Source of the DNA: Spirogloea muscicola
Lineage: Eukaryota; Streptophyta; Zygnematophyceae; Spirogloeales; Spirogloeaceae
DNA: 17,833 nt
Direction of reading: 5' to 3'
NCBI GenBank assembly: GCA_009602725.1
Contig: WELB01000283.1
Location: 41,391-59,223 of the forward strand
How positions within the stretch are numbered: the first letter of the stretch is position 1; every line of letters begins with the position of its first letter. The notes under the pieces were generated by a model. That model made no database searches. It was given only the letters and a program-made list of their open reading frames with translations, and was not told the origin of the DNA. This document shows positions 1-9,380 of the stretch, piece after piece. The translations under genes were made by a program, and so were the position numbers.

Positions 1-3000
1 GGCGCTGCCGGGCGGCGTGGGCCGCCGGCGCGCAGCGTCCGAGCGCCTGCGCGTGGACTACGTGCCCACCACCGACCCGCGCCTGCGCTCGCGGCCGCCC
101 CCCGAGAGCTCGCCCCACTGGTTCCGCCACCCTTACGCCACGCTCGTCCTCGTCGCCTGCGAGGTAACGCCGCTAAGCTCTCGCTCCGGCCCTCCTGTTC
201 CTGTTCTAGCAGCTTCCTGTTGGAACTACAGCCGCTCTCATAATGCTTTTCATTCATTTTGGTTGACTCGTCTTCAAGCTAACGAAGCTGCCATTGATGC
301 AGTGCTTGTGAGTCGAGTAGGAGATTTTGGCTTGGCAATAATTTGGGCTGCTTTGTAGTGTTTCAGAGTGTAGACTTCCTGATTTTTGCATGCTTGTGTA
401 GCTTCCCATTCTGTAGATCCTTTGATTATCTTTAAAAAGAGAACGGATGCTATTACTATCATTCGCATTTTACTATTTATACGAGCAGCAGGAGAATCTG
501 CTCAGATAGGATCACATACTTGGTTGCCAGATGCATCAGCAGCCGCATTCTTCATCTAGCAGAGCAGCACTGAAGGCCCCGCCGAGGTCCCCATCGTTTG
601 GGCCAGGTGGCGGTGAACCCACGTCGCGCAACAATGCCAACTTACTGATGACTGCTCGCCACTTGGGTCGTGCCCCATGGAGCAGGACATGGAGGAGTAC
701 AAGCAGAGCGTGCGGCCGCGGCTGCGCGCGATGCTGACGGGCGAGTGGCGCGAGTGGGTGCTCGTCCACGTCGGCCGCGCCGCGCTCAGCGAGGTGCAGG
801 CCCGCAGCTCCCGCCGCGTCTATGTCCGCATGGAGGACGACTTCAACACCAAGAAGCGCATCAGGCAGGGGCCCACGATTGTAACACCTCATCGCTACTT
901 GTTCTCTACCCCAGAGCTTTTGTCCTAGGCGTCCTACTGCCTAGCTTAGAGCCTGCCAGAGTGATTGAGGTCATCAACTTGAGGAAGGAAACCTTGGCAC
1001 AGCATTTACTCAGAACTGGCTGTGCGTGCTGAACCCATCACAAGCTTAAACACTTGTTTGATAGCCGGAGATTTGACATTGCGGCCGCATCCGCTGCTGG
1101 AGACTTTGACCCCCGCAGGCATTTTCAACCAAGCCCTTGAGCCTTGTCCAGTGCTGAATGGTAGAAACAGGACACCACAATATACGAGTGCCAGTCTTTG
1201 CTGATTGAGGTGTGCTGCTACTCACCACAGGTGCTGCCGGCTGGAGTACCCCAATCCCGAGGCGGCCGCATGGGAGGAGATGGAGACCCGTGTGATGGAG
1301 TGCGTGCGCGCCACGCTGGAGCAGCGCGTCACCTTCTACGAGGAAGAGGTCCGGAAGCTTAGCGAAGCCCGCTTCCTGCCCGGGTTCAGCTTCACAAACT
1401 TCTTCGTCATCAAGGTGAGCGGCGCTTGCATGTTATGATGGACTCTTTTCGTACTTGTGAGTCAAGATGTCAATGAGCGGTGGAGGTCCTCCACCGTGCT
1501 GCCTGGCAGGCCATCGGCTGTACAGAGATGTGACGACCATATTTGAGCGCCGCCACCTGATCAAATTGGCGCCTGCGCTAAGAAAAGGATGCGAGACGCT
1601 TGGCTTCTGAGTACAGCCCTGCTTGCTGCTGTCAAGGACATGCTCCTGCCTATGGAATGCTCTTGCGCTCCTGCCCAACATCAAGTGTTTGCTCTGCCTG
1701 CTTGTGCAACTGCTCACTGGCAGGAGAGCCTGGCGTTCATGTTCGAGATGGCCCAACTCCTGGAGGATGCTTTGCGGGAGTATGACGAGCTTGAACAGTG
1801 TTACAAAGAGCTAGGTACTGACATCTGAGTGATGCTCCTTTGCTCTATTGCCAAATTCACTTTCCTATTTTCGCTGCTTTACTACGTAGCCTTCCTGCGG
1901 CAGTTCCTGTAGCCGAAGCAAGTATGAGATTACGATCTCTCAGCAAGAATGTAGCGCCAGAGTTGTCTCAGGGAGATGCCATGAGTGAACAGAGTCTCTG
2001 ATAGCCAATCTGTGATTGACCCTTGTTCTCAAGGCGCTGGTACGCTCCTTGGGCAGTGCAAGCAGGGAGGATGGGGAAGTCTGACTTTGGCGGGCTGGAC
2101 CCCGGAGACGATCGTGCTTCACTGCTGGAGCACTGGCGAAAGCCGTTCAGCCTGTTTGCACCAGACAAGGACAAAGTGCGGTCCTTTGACTTCCGGCAGT
2201 ATCTCTTCGCCAGACAAGCCTCGGTGACGACCCCAACAGCTGCCTTATCTTGCTGAGACGAGACATGCTCTCTGAGTTGTCAGACATTGGGGCTGCAAAG
2301 GATGACAATGACCTGTGCCATGGTCATTTGTTGATTGGGGTATTGTGAGGTGCAGGCTTTGGGTCTGTATTATCTGCTAGCTGAGCACCAGTAAGAGTGT
2401 GTAGACTCCAGTATGAGAAGGCGTCCGCTTGCAATAACCTGGTGTCTGGTGTCTTGATGCGCCAGCTCCTCTTTGCGTTGGGAAGGCCAGCCGAGGTTGC
2501 CGACCGCGGCTTCACATTCATCTTGTCCTTTTCAAAAGCCTTGGCTGCAAATGAGGTGCTTGTATGGATATGTTGCTCTTTACTTCCTTATTCAGGACTG
2601 TGACTGTATGCTCAACTGTGCTGTGCTGGGAGATTATTAAAGTGATGCAATATCCAATTTACTTTTGCAGAGGAGCCTACCGTTCTGCTTGAAGGAGGTT
2701 TGGACCTACACGGCTTGCGTGACCCTTGTGCGCGCCAGCAAAGAGAAGTTTGTGGCTAGGACAATGAGAATAGACGGCGAGAAGGAATTCCGGCGAATTG
2801 TGGCCGACCTTGTCTCGCTTGCCCGAGCCAAGGTGAGGAGGTTTTGAGCTTAGCGGTCGCTTCAGTGTAAAGTGTTGTGGGTGTGGGAATCGCTTGCAGC
2901 CTTTGCATGCAAGTAATGCCTTCAGATGGAGGCTGCCTTTCATATGTGGCCCCTGTTCTCATCTGATTTGCTTCACTTCGACCACCTTTCGTTGTCAATA

Positions 3001-6000
3001 TTCAATAATCTGCTCTGGTCTGGAGTGGTGATGCAGCTCATGAGGCTCGCTGATCTTATTGGATTCGGCTCGCACATTGAGCACAGTCCCTGCAACAGGC
3101 AAGCTCTTGCCCAATATTTGACTTACTGACGCTGTGGACATTGGCGATTCCTGTATTTTGGACCATGCATGCAAACAAGCATGATCTAGGTCCTGTTAGG
3201 CTGCATAGCACGCACTGGCATGGCATGTGCTTGCCGACTTGATGTGCCTGGAAGCTGGCAGGGTATGATTTAGGTCCATGAAAGAGGAAATGACATTGCT
3301 GATTTTGATGCAGTGCGGCGCTGAGCCTATCCCCTTGGCCGCGCCCTGCGCTCTGGCCACCAGTGCCACCTCATGCAGCTGCACAAACCAGCAGCAAGAA
3401 GGTGCAAATCTGAACAATGTGCTTGCCTTAAGTACGATATGTGAGATTGGGATACTGCAGACTTCATCAGGCAGGCCATGCACGTGTTTATTAAGGCATG
3501 ATACAATGACTTCTTCGAAGCATGATGGCAGGCAGAGCATGTCTTGTCACTACTTACTTACTCTGACAAGGTGGCAGCAGGTCATGGACAAGTTGGGCAC
3601 ACTGGGTCCCACCGAGCTCGTGCATGAAGCAAACAGGCGAAGGGCCTCCCGGTCGGCTGGCAGCCCTGGCGAGCTTTGGCCGGACCTGCGGCGGTCAGCT
3701 TCACCGCCACCCGAGAGGACTGGGTGAGGCCCTCGCCTGCACCTCTTCTCTGAGTCGGGTGTTCAGGTTAAGAATCTCAATTAACAGTGTCACAATCTCA
3801 ATTACAGTGTCTCCAATATCATACTAATTATGGGCCAACAGCCTTCTCAGTAGCTTAACCTTGTTCATTGCACGTGGACTGTATGATCTCTGGATCTGCT
3901 GATGGTTGTACAAGCCTGCCCTTATTGTAGACCGTTGGGCACCCTGCTTGTGCTCAGGAGCACGAGCACTCAAAGCAAGTCCCGAGGATACACCTCCACC
4001 CCAACTTCGCCATCCAAATCACCGGTCGGAAGCCCAACGAGGTCGCTTGCACAGGCAGAGGCTGACGACCTGAAGGCACCAGGCACGCCTGCCAGGCGGC
4101 AGCTGACACTCCGCGAGGTGCAGCTGGCTGCCGAGGCCGCGCTCCTGCGGAGCATCAGCCACAAGGAGCTGCACCAGGCTCTTAGTGCCCGTCCCGCTTA
4201 CGAGGTGAGCCTTGGCACTTGGAGGGCACGTGTCTTCAGCTCCCAGCTTACAAATGCGGAGCAGGCTCATGCACGCATGCAGCGACGTTTGCATGGCGGA
4301 CAGAATGTGAAGCTGGCCTTAAGGATAGACATTGGTATTCCCAGATAAATCAGTTAGGCATTACTTAACATTCCCACGCATCCTGCAGGAGCTGTACCTG
4401 CGCTTGACAACAGAGGCTGCAGGGAACTATAGCAGGGCCGGGAGGCGGCGGGCAGCAGTGGCTCTGGAAGGCGAGCTGGCGGCTGTCCACTACCAGAAGA
4501 GTGAGGTGGAGCAAGCTGCGCCGCTCTTGGAGAAGCTCTGCGCAGCATACGTGGCTGATAGGTGGCACCAGCTCCTGCTCTCGGCACTGCCGCGGCTGGC
4601 GGACTGCCAACTTGCGCTGGGCGACGTCTCGGGCTTCCTGCACTCCTGCCTCAAGCTCCTGGCAGTCATCAAGGAGCTGGAGGAGTGGAACCTCAGCCCA
4701 GGCGCAGCATCGGCAGTGGCTGCTGTCGACCGCGGCGAGCTCCAGCGCCAACTCGTGGACCTTGCCGCAGGGGACTCGCAACCACGTGACTCCACCGTTT
4801 CGCTGGACGTGTCCTCGCTCCTGACGTTCGCTGCCCAGCCTGGGCCGCCACTGGAGCTCTGCGAGGGCGACTCTGGCACGCTAGTGGTGACGGTGTGGAG
4901 CGGCTTTCCAGCGGAGCTCAACATAGAGTCGTTGAGCCTGAGCTTGACGGCGCTGCCCACGGCGCCATCCGTCGAGGACGCAGCAGATGGCGCGGCAATG
5001 CGCGTCATCAAGGCCTCCGCATCGCCGCTGTTCCTCGCGCCCGGTCGCAACAACGTGGACATGCACGTCGGGTCGCTGCGCCGGGGCGCTTACGTGCTCG
5101 GTGCCATGACTGGCCTGCTTGGCCGTGTGAGGGTGCGGTCCCACTCTCACTGCAGTACGTCCGCGGCCAGCCAGAAGGGCGGCTCGCCCGCCAGCGACGA
5201 CGCCCTCAGCACCGAGCGCTCGCCTAGACCGACGGTGCTGGTAAGGCCCTTACTTGGCTCTTATCCACAGTGGCATACCATGCACATGCTGGCAATCCCA
5301 GCCCTGCATAGATTCGCAGACCATTATCTGCACCAGCTTTGACTATCCTGTGCCAAGCCTGTCTGCTACTGCTTGCTAGCATTTGCTCATCACATGCACA
5401 ACTAGTAGTTAAACTGCATAGGACTGAGTTGGCAGGTGGCGCCGGAGCGAGTGCTGGCCTCCATCGAGGCGGCAGTCTCCGACGGGCTGCTGATGGGTGA
5501 GCCGCAGTGGGTCGGCCTCGCCCTCCGGCCGCAGGGATACTCGCTTGGCGGTGCTGTCCTCCGCCTCCAGGCGGGCGCTGGGTTGCTCCTCGAGGACCCG
5601 CAGACTGCGGAGCTCCAGCGACTGGATGACGGCATCGACGTGGGCGCCGCCGTCCATCGGCCTGGCACTGAGATGCTGGCGTTCCAGGGTGGGCAGCTCG
5701 TCCTCCCAGCATGGGCTGCAGACGTCCCCACGGTGCTGTGGGTGCGGGCGGTGGCCCTCAGGGAGCGCGACGACCTCCAGTCCCCGGGGAGCCGGGGGGT
5801 CTCGGCGCCGGCAAGCCCTGTGAAGCCGGGCCCGTCGCCCGGAGCCATCCCCCTCACTCCAAGACCACTCATCCCGTCACCCCACTCTGTTGAGAATCAG
5901 CTGGGCTTCAAGCTCCCGCCTCTGCCGGCTGCGGCTTCTGGCGGCGACCCCGGGACCCTATCCAGGACGGCGTCCCTGGCGGTTGCGGATGGCATGCGCT

Positions 6001-7573
6001 CATTGCACTTGTGGCTTGACATCGGAGCAGACAAACGGCGATACGAGCGGTGCAGCAACCATCCCGCCTTGCATCCCGTGTTTGCAGTGACCCGCTCGTC
6101 TTTGCTGCTTCAGACTGGTCTGCCAGTGCCAGGCCATGGTACAGAATAGACTCGCTGACCACGTGGTGACGTCTTTGCATTTGTGCAACATATTAACCTG
6201 CATTGCTGACAGATTCCATTGGCATGTGGTGCAGCGTGCTGGACTTTCATTTCACCGAAGCGTTCCGGGCTGTCACTCGGGTTGTGAGCGGGGGCAGTGA
6301 TGGGATCCTGCTACTGCAGGTTTTACTCGCATATACCGCTGCACCGACTAGTTGCAGTGTATAGGAGCTGGGGAAAAGACTCTGCATTGTCTGTCTCAAG
6401 ATGCAACTCCAAATGCCGTGCCCGAACACCAACGCTCACCTGGCTCTTGACACAATTGAGGCCCTCTTTGATTTCTCTTGCACCAATATTGCCAGGTCAC
6501 GCTGAAGTCCCTCGTGTCGACGTCGGTCACCATTACGGATGCTAGGCTTGCCCTCCAGGCCGGGTTCGTATCTGCAGAGGCAACAGCCGAGGGCCGGCCG
6601 GATTGCGCCTGGCTACTGCCGCTGACCATCTCCGCAGGGTCCGAGGGCGCACTCCTCTACTCCGTGCAGCCCGATGCAACCATGCAAAGTAAGGCATGCT
6701 GACTTGTAGTCATATACTGGCCACTTCACCCGCTTGCCTCTCTCTGTTGTGAGATTGGCTTCCTATAGCGATTGAAGCCGAAACTTTGCTTTAATTGGTG
6801 CCAAACATCGCTCACATGCTGCAAGACGAGGCTTGTTGCCAACAGTGAGCAGCGGCGGTGGAAGACGGGAGCGGCGGCTGCCCAGGTGGCTATCAGGTGA
6901 TTTCAGCGCACTCGAGACGCGGAGCCTTCTGAGAGTGGAGTTCAACCTCGGCGGGAATCGGTGGGGGGGGGCGCATACACCTGCGCGCGGTGGAGCCCTG
7001 GACGCTACGACTCTAAGGCTGCCAAACGAGGCGATGGCTGGCACCAGCGGCCACGTGCCGGCGTCGGCATTCTACCATGCGTTCGTGCTGCAGATGCCGA
7101 CGCTGGAGCGCAAGCTGGCAGTGGGCATGCTGCCGCTCCCAGGCGAGGAGGAGCTCTGCCTGGGCCGGCCAATCATTCTGAGCTGGCGAGTCCAGCGCCT
7201 GAAAGCAGGGCGAGCGGCGACTAGCTCGGGCGGCTACAGCTTGGCGGAGGACGGCAACGCAAGCAGACAGGACGGGGATGCCGCAGGCAGCGACGCTGAG
7301 GAGGAGCTGTTCTACGAGGTGAAGGCCAATGTGGAGCAGTGGATGGTCACGGGACGGAAGAAGGGCCGGCTGCTGCTGGCCGGCACCGCGCTCGCCGTCA
7401 CCGTCGTGCACGTCGCCTGCATTCCCGTCGTGACAGGGTATGTGCACCCGCCGGCGCTGCGGCTGCCGGCCGTCGATCGCGCGAGCATCAGTCACAGCCC
7501 CGCCGGGCTGCACCTTGTCTGCGTCCTCCCACCCTCCCCCTGCTCGTCCTACTGCATCACCAAGCGCCTGTAG
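1..7573 (+). CDS. TRS130: TRAPPII complex subunit Trs130/TRAPPC10, 5'-truncated by window edge, 15 exons
   Basis: Encodes the large TRAPPII-specific subunit that tethers vesicles and helps activate Rab GTPases at the trans-Golgi. Exons: <1-163, 686-864, 1231-1414, 1724-1814, 2066-2223, 2466-2555, 2671-2832, 3037-3098, 3571-3723, 3958-4204, 4389-5240, 5436-6049, 6235-6319, 6496-6688, 6846-7573 (stop TAG). The reading frame starts at base 2 and gives 1319 residues with every junction in phase. Plant-like motifs appear in family order: [13 protein letters not shown] then [71 protein letters not shown], then C-terminal Ig-like-region motifs [11 protein letters not shown] and LHLVCVLPP. Compared with my recollection of the Arabidopsis protein, the first ~70 residues are outside the window, and about 50 residues before ANRRRAS are missing or unrecognised. 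Introns 2 and 8 use GC donors. Identification is very secure; individual exon edges are good but not transcript-proven. Confidence 0.95.
164..685 (+). other. TRS130 intron (522 bases), no gene seen
   Basis: Donor gtaacg at 164 and acceptor gcag ending at 685, phase 0. Splicing joins ...LVLVACE to DMEEYKQSV, which matches the plant protein exactly across the junction. The open frame that reads on past 163 loses all family resemblance. I see no RNA gene or repeat inside. Confidence 0.85.
865..1230 (+). other. TRS130 GC-AG intron (366 bases)
   Basis: The exon ends ...AAGAAGCGCATCAG and the intron begins GCAGGG; the acceptor is cacag ending at 1230. This phase-2 join gives [12 protein letters not shown], matching the plant KKRERCCKF region. 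The only nearby GT, at 881, would be phase 0 and would break the frame into the next exon. No gene is seen inside. Confidence 0.75.
1415..1723 (+). other. TRS130 intron (309 bases), no gene seen
   Basis: Canonical gtgagc donor at 1415 and gcag acceptor ending at 1723, phase 0, joining NFFVIK to [11 protein letters not shown]. Several overlapping short frames inside show no recognisable protein. Confidence 0.85.
3099..3570 (+). other. TRS130 GC-AG intron (472 bases)
   Basis: The donor is AG|GCAAGC, the classical GC-intron consensus. The acceptor caag ends at 3570. The phase-2 join gives [15 protein letters not shown], then ANRRRAS. The more canonical cagcag at 3580 is out of phase with this donor. 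Plant homologues carry about 50 extra residues here, so an unrecognised internal exon is possible, although I could not find one. Confidence 0.65.
3773..3812 (+). repeat. Two-copy ~20-base tandem repeat in a TRS130 intron
   Basis: The motif AATCTCAATTaACAGTGTC occurs twice back to back (about 3773-3792 and 3794-3812), with one base deleted in the second copy. It lies inside the 3724-3957 intron and has no visible function. Confidence 0.7.
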
Positions 7574-7667
7574 CACTGGTGACACTCGTGACTGATCAAA
7601 TTTACTGGTTATGCGGTACATGCTGACTCAGTCGTGGGTATTCCATCCCCCACCTGTGACGCACTGC

Positions 7668-7672
7668 TGTAA
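7668..7672 (+). terminator. Candidate TGTAA polyadenylation signal for TRS130
   Basis: TGTAA, the green-algal polyadenylation motif, lies 95 bases past the TRS130 stop and is followed by TAAGCG. It is the first TGTAA after the stop codon. The motif is short, so support is moderate. Confidence 0.5.
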
Positions 7673-8014
7673 TAAGCGCTTCCTCGCTTACGCTGTGGAA
7701 TAATACAGGCCGAAGATTGAAATTGCCGCTCCCAAACTCAGGCAGTAAACCACGGCATGCACTGCGAGTCACATAACAAACAGAGATGTAGAGCAGTACC
7801 ACCACTCCGAGCGTCCTGTGACGCTCGAGCCTGCGTTTCCTGACATGCTTCAGGGGGAAGGGAAGCCGGTGCACGCTGCTCGGCAGGTCAGAGAGAAAGC
7901 GACAGCAAAGCCGAGCCTTGTGGGGTCTGCATCGAGCGACAGTGGAGCGTGCCGCTCGGAGAAGGTGTACGTGGGGTTGTGCGAATGCACGGTGCCACAG
8001 TAGTAAAGAGTGGC

Positions 8015-8019
8015 TTACA
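8015..8019 (-). terminator. Candidate TGTAA polyadenylation signal for the small minus-strand gene
   Basis: TTACA on the plus strand (TGTAA on the minus) is about 225 bases beyond the stop of the 51-residue gene. Position and motif fit, but chance occurrence is possible. Confidence 0.35.
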
Positions 8020-8171
8020 GTGTCCACGAGCATCAAGACAAGTATCGGCCCTGCTCCAAGGGAGCCGGCTTGCCCGTCGTCTCGTGGGCGCTCAGACGGC
8101 GGAGCTTGAGCAGCAGCAGGCTAGCGTACGCGCTCGCCGCCGGGAGCCTCGCCATGTGAGTAATGGCGGTC

Positions 8172-8211
8172 AAGACGAGTGCGGCTGGTGGTACTAAGAC
8201 GAGTGCGGCTG
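8172..8211 (+). repeat. Two-copy 16-base repeat, 24-base period
   Basis: AAGACGAGTGCGGCTG occurs at 8172-8187 and again at 8196-8211. It forms the left part of the larger repeat that reappears at about 8450-8507 on the other side of the small gene. Confidence 0.85.
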
Positions 8212-8240
8212 TGGAAGGCAGCCACTTGCGGACAGAGAGG
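8181..8240 (+). repeat. Left copy of a ~60-base direct repeat flanking the small membrane-protein gene
   Basis: It begins GCGGCTGGTGGTA, runs through TGCGGCTGTGGAAGGCAGCC and ends ACAGAGAGG. The same order of words recurs at 8450-8507 with scattered mismatches and a 3-base gap. It ends four bases before the gene's stop codon complement. It carries hairpin GGCTG (8207-8211) / CAGCC (8219-8223). Confidence 0.7.
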
Positions 8241-8244
8241 CGGG

Positions 8245-8400
8245 TCAGAGGACGCCCTCCTTGACGCCGATGCCGGCGAGGACGATGAGCATGCCGAGGA
8301 GGAGCGCGCCGGTGGGCGCCACCATGGTCTGGTTGTACGCCGTTATCGTCACCGCCAGGCCCACCAGGCCCACCAGCAGCCCGCGGGTGTTGCGGTTCAT
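8245..8400 (-). CDS. Unrecognised 51-residue small protein with two predicted membrane helices
   Basis: I do not recognise a family. The frame starts MNRNTRGLLVGL and ends GIGVKEGVL, then TGA. Hydrophobic segments at about residues 7-22 and 31-46 predict two membrane helices joined by a short NQTMVAPT turn, with positive residues at the N-terminus. Almost every codon ends in G or C (exceptions are one ATA and the stop), the strongest coding signature in this part of the window. The ATG is preceded by GGCGGCGGCC, a good eukaryotic start context. The frame continues upstream, open, to an ATG at 8547, which would add 49 residues including LPTRRLPTAAAAAA. That could be an organelle transit peptide, or simply 5'UTR, since codon bias fades upstream of about 8440. 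I chose the shorter start. The gene is convergent with TRS130. Confidence is moderate. Confidence 0.55.
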   Translation of the reverse strand: MNRNTRGLLVGLVGLAVTITAYNQTMVAPTGALLLGMLIVLAGIGVKEGVL

Positions 8401-8420
8401 GGCCGCCGCCGCCGCCGCCG
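8401..8420 (-). repeat. (GGC)n microsatellite abutting the small gene's start codon
   Basis: About six GCC units on the plus strand, directly upstream of the minus-strand ATG at 8400. They would be 5'UTR, or a polyalanine run if the longer start at 8547 is used. Confidence 0.8.
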
Positions 8421-8449
8421 TCGGCAGGCGCCGCGTGGGCAGACTGATT

Positions 8450-8507
8450 GCGGCTGCTGGTAACGTCAGTGCGGCTGTGAAACGCCAGCCAGGTGCGTAC
8501 AGAGGGT
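8450..8507 (+). repeat. Right copy of the ~60-base direct repeat flanking the small gene
   Basis: GCGGCTGCTGGTA ... TGCGGCTGTGAAACGCCAGCC ... GTACAGAGGG parallels 8181-8240 word for word with roughly 80% identity in the right half. It carries hairpin GGCTG (8473-8477) / CAGCC (8486-8490). Confidence 0.7.
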
Positions 8508-8524
8508 GTCCATGAAGAAAGAAA

Positions 8525-8544
8525 GAAAGGGCTCGCCCATTGAG
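8525..8544 (+). repeat. Copy 1 of a 20-base exact direct repeat
   Basis: GAAAGGGCTCGCCCATTGAG is identical to 8724-8743, 199 bases downstream. In both places it is followed within a few bases by a CTGG...CCAG hairpin and an A-rich tail. Confidence 0.9.
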
Positions 8545-8548
8545 CATA

Positions 8549-8569
8549 GGGGCTGGAAAAGCCAGCCCC
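8549..8569. repeat. Perfect 8-base-pair hairpin in repeat unit
   Basis: GGGGCTGG (8549-8556), loop AAAAG, CCAGCCCC (8562-8569). It is the best-conserved member of the GGCTG/CAGCC hairpin family in this region. Confidence 0.85.
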
Positions 8570-8602
8570 AAAAAGAGAACAATTAACTGTATCTGTGTAT
8601 CA

Positions 8603-8626
8603 ATGACTGTATCCATGACTGTATCA
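8603..8626 (+). repeat. 12-base tandem repeat, two copies
   Basis: ATGACTGTATCC (8603-8614) is followed directly by ATGACTGTATCA (8615-8626), with a partial copy GTGTATCA just before. Confidence 0.85.
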
Positions 8627-8723
8627 GCGGCGCCACACGTGGGTGAGGGGGCCTTCGTCCCGTGGGTCTGCCCGCCGACCAATCGAAGCAACTGTTGCTG
8701 TGGCTGGCAGAAAGGAAAAGTGA

Positions 8724-8743
8724 GAAAGGGCTCGCCCATTGAG
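8724..8743 (+). repeat. Copy 2 of a 20-base exact direct repeat
   Basis: Identical to 8525-8544. The following hairpin has decayed to CTGG (8748-8751) / CCAG (8757-8760) and is followed by CCCAAAAAAG, like copy 1. Confidence 0.9.
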
Positions 8744-9140
8744 GAGACTGGACAATCCAGCCCAAAAAAGAATGAACAAAGTACGAGTGGGGGGCCAGGG
8801 GACTCTTCTACTTTTTCGGATGGAGGCTCTTCAATCGAAGGGCAAAGCGGCTGTTGGGGGGCGCTGTGGAGCCGAGTGCATACGAGAAACAGCGCTTCCA
8901 AGTTGACTGGCGGCTATGAGAGGCCAGCCCAACAGAAATGGACAAGGTCTGAAGGCGCCGAATGGCGTAAAAAGCGAGATACTAATTGCTAAGCCGGCAG
9001 CAAGGGGCACTCAGAAACCGCGAGTTATTGAGTGCAAGTTAGAGTGACTTGCAGGCGGATAGACATCACCCCGACGGAAAGCGGAGGCAGCAGCCAAGGT
9101 GCGGCCTGCAAGCAAGTAGAGAGGAGTAATGAGGGCCGGT

Positions 9141-9158
9141 GGCTGTGGAGGGCCAGCC
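9141..9158. repeat. Hairpin repeat copy GGCTG/CAGCC
   Basis: GGCTG (9141-9145) pairs with CAGCC (9154-9158). The following bases, about 9159-9175, resemble those after the copy at 8912-8926 (GGCCAGCCCA then CTGGACGAGGTC versus ATGGACAAGGTC). Confidence 0.65.
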
Positions 9159-9380
9159 CAGGACTGGACGAGGTCAAGGGGCAAGAAGCCCCGACATGGA
9201 AGGCCAAGCCATTCAGCAATCGATCTGGCTATTGCTGTAGCTACTTGGAAAGCGCTAGTCAGCAAGCTGGAATGACTTTGCAGCCAGGAGGGAGTCGCCC
9301 CCAACGGTTTTGGAGGCGGCACTCCAGCTAGTTTTGTATGGTGCAAGTTCTCAACCTTGGGAACCCTTGAAGACCACGAT

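Larger units (their letters stand above)
7574..8244. other. Convergent 3' intergenic region between TRS130 and the small minus-strand gene
   Basis: This stretch separates the TRS130 stop (7573) from the stop of the small minus-strand gene (8245). It holds one TGTAA on the plus strand (7668-7672) and one on the minus strand (8015-8019), consistent with two 3'UTRs facing each other. A 24-base-period duplication sits at 8172-8211. The frames here have poor codon bias and no recognisable products. Confidence 0.6.

Noticed and set aside
3571-3590. Acceptor at 3580 for TRS130 exon 9
   Set aside because: A better-looking cagcag, but out of phase with the GC donor at 3099; using 3570 preserves the frame into ANRRRAS.
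4490-5062. 190-codon minus-strand open frame
   Set aside because: Antisense shadow of the large TRS130 exon 4389-5240.
5224-5872. Overlapping minus-strand frames of 156-162 codons
   Set aside because: Shadows of TRS130 exon 5436-6049 with low-complexity Pro/Ala/Arg content.
7013-7621. 202-codon minus-strand open frame
   Set aside because: Antisense to the conserved last exon of TRS130; arises from high GC3 and has no recognisable product.
8540-8992. 150-codon plus-strand open frame through the repeat region
   Set aside because: Its peptide repeats simply mirror the DNA repeats and codon bias is weak.
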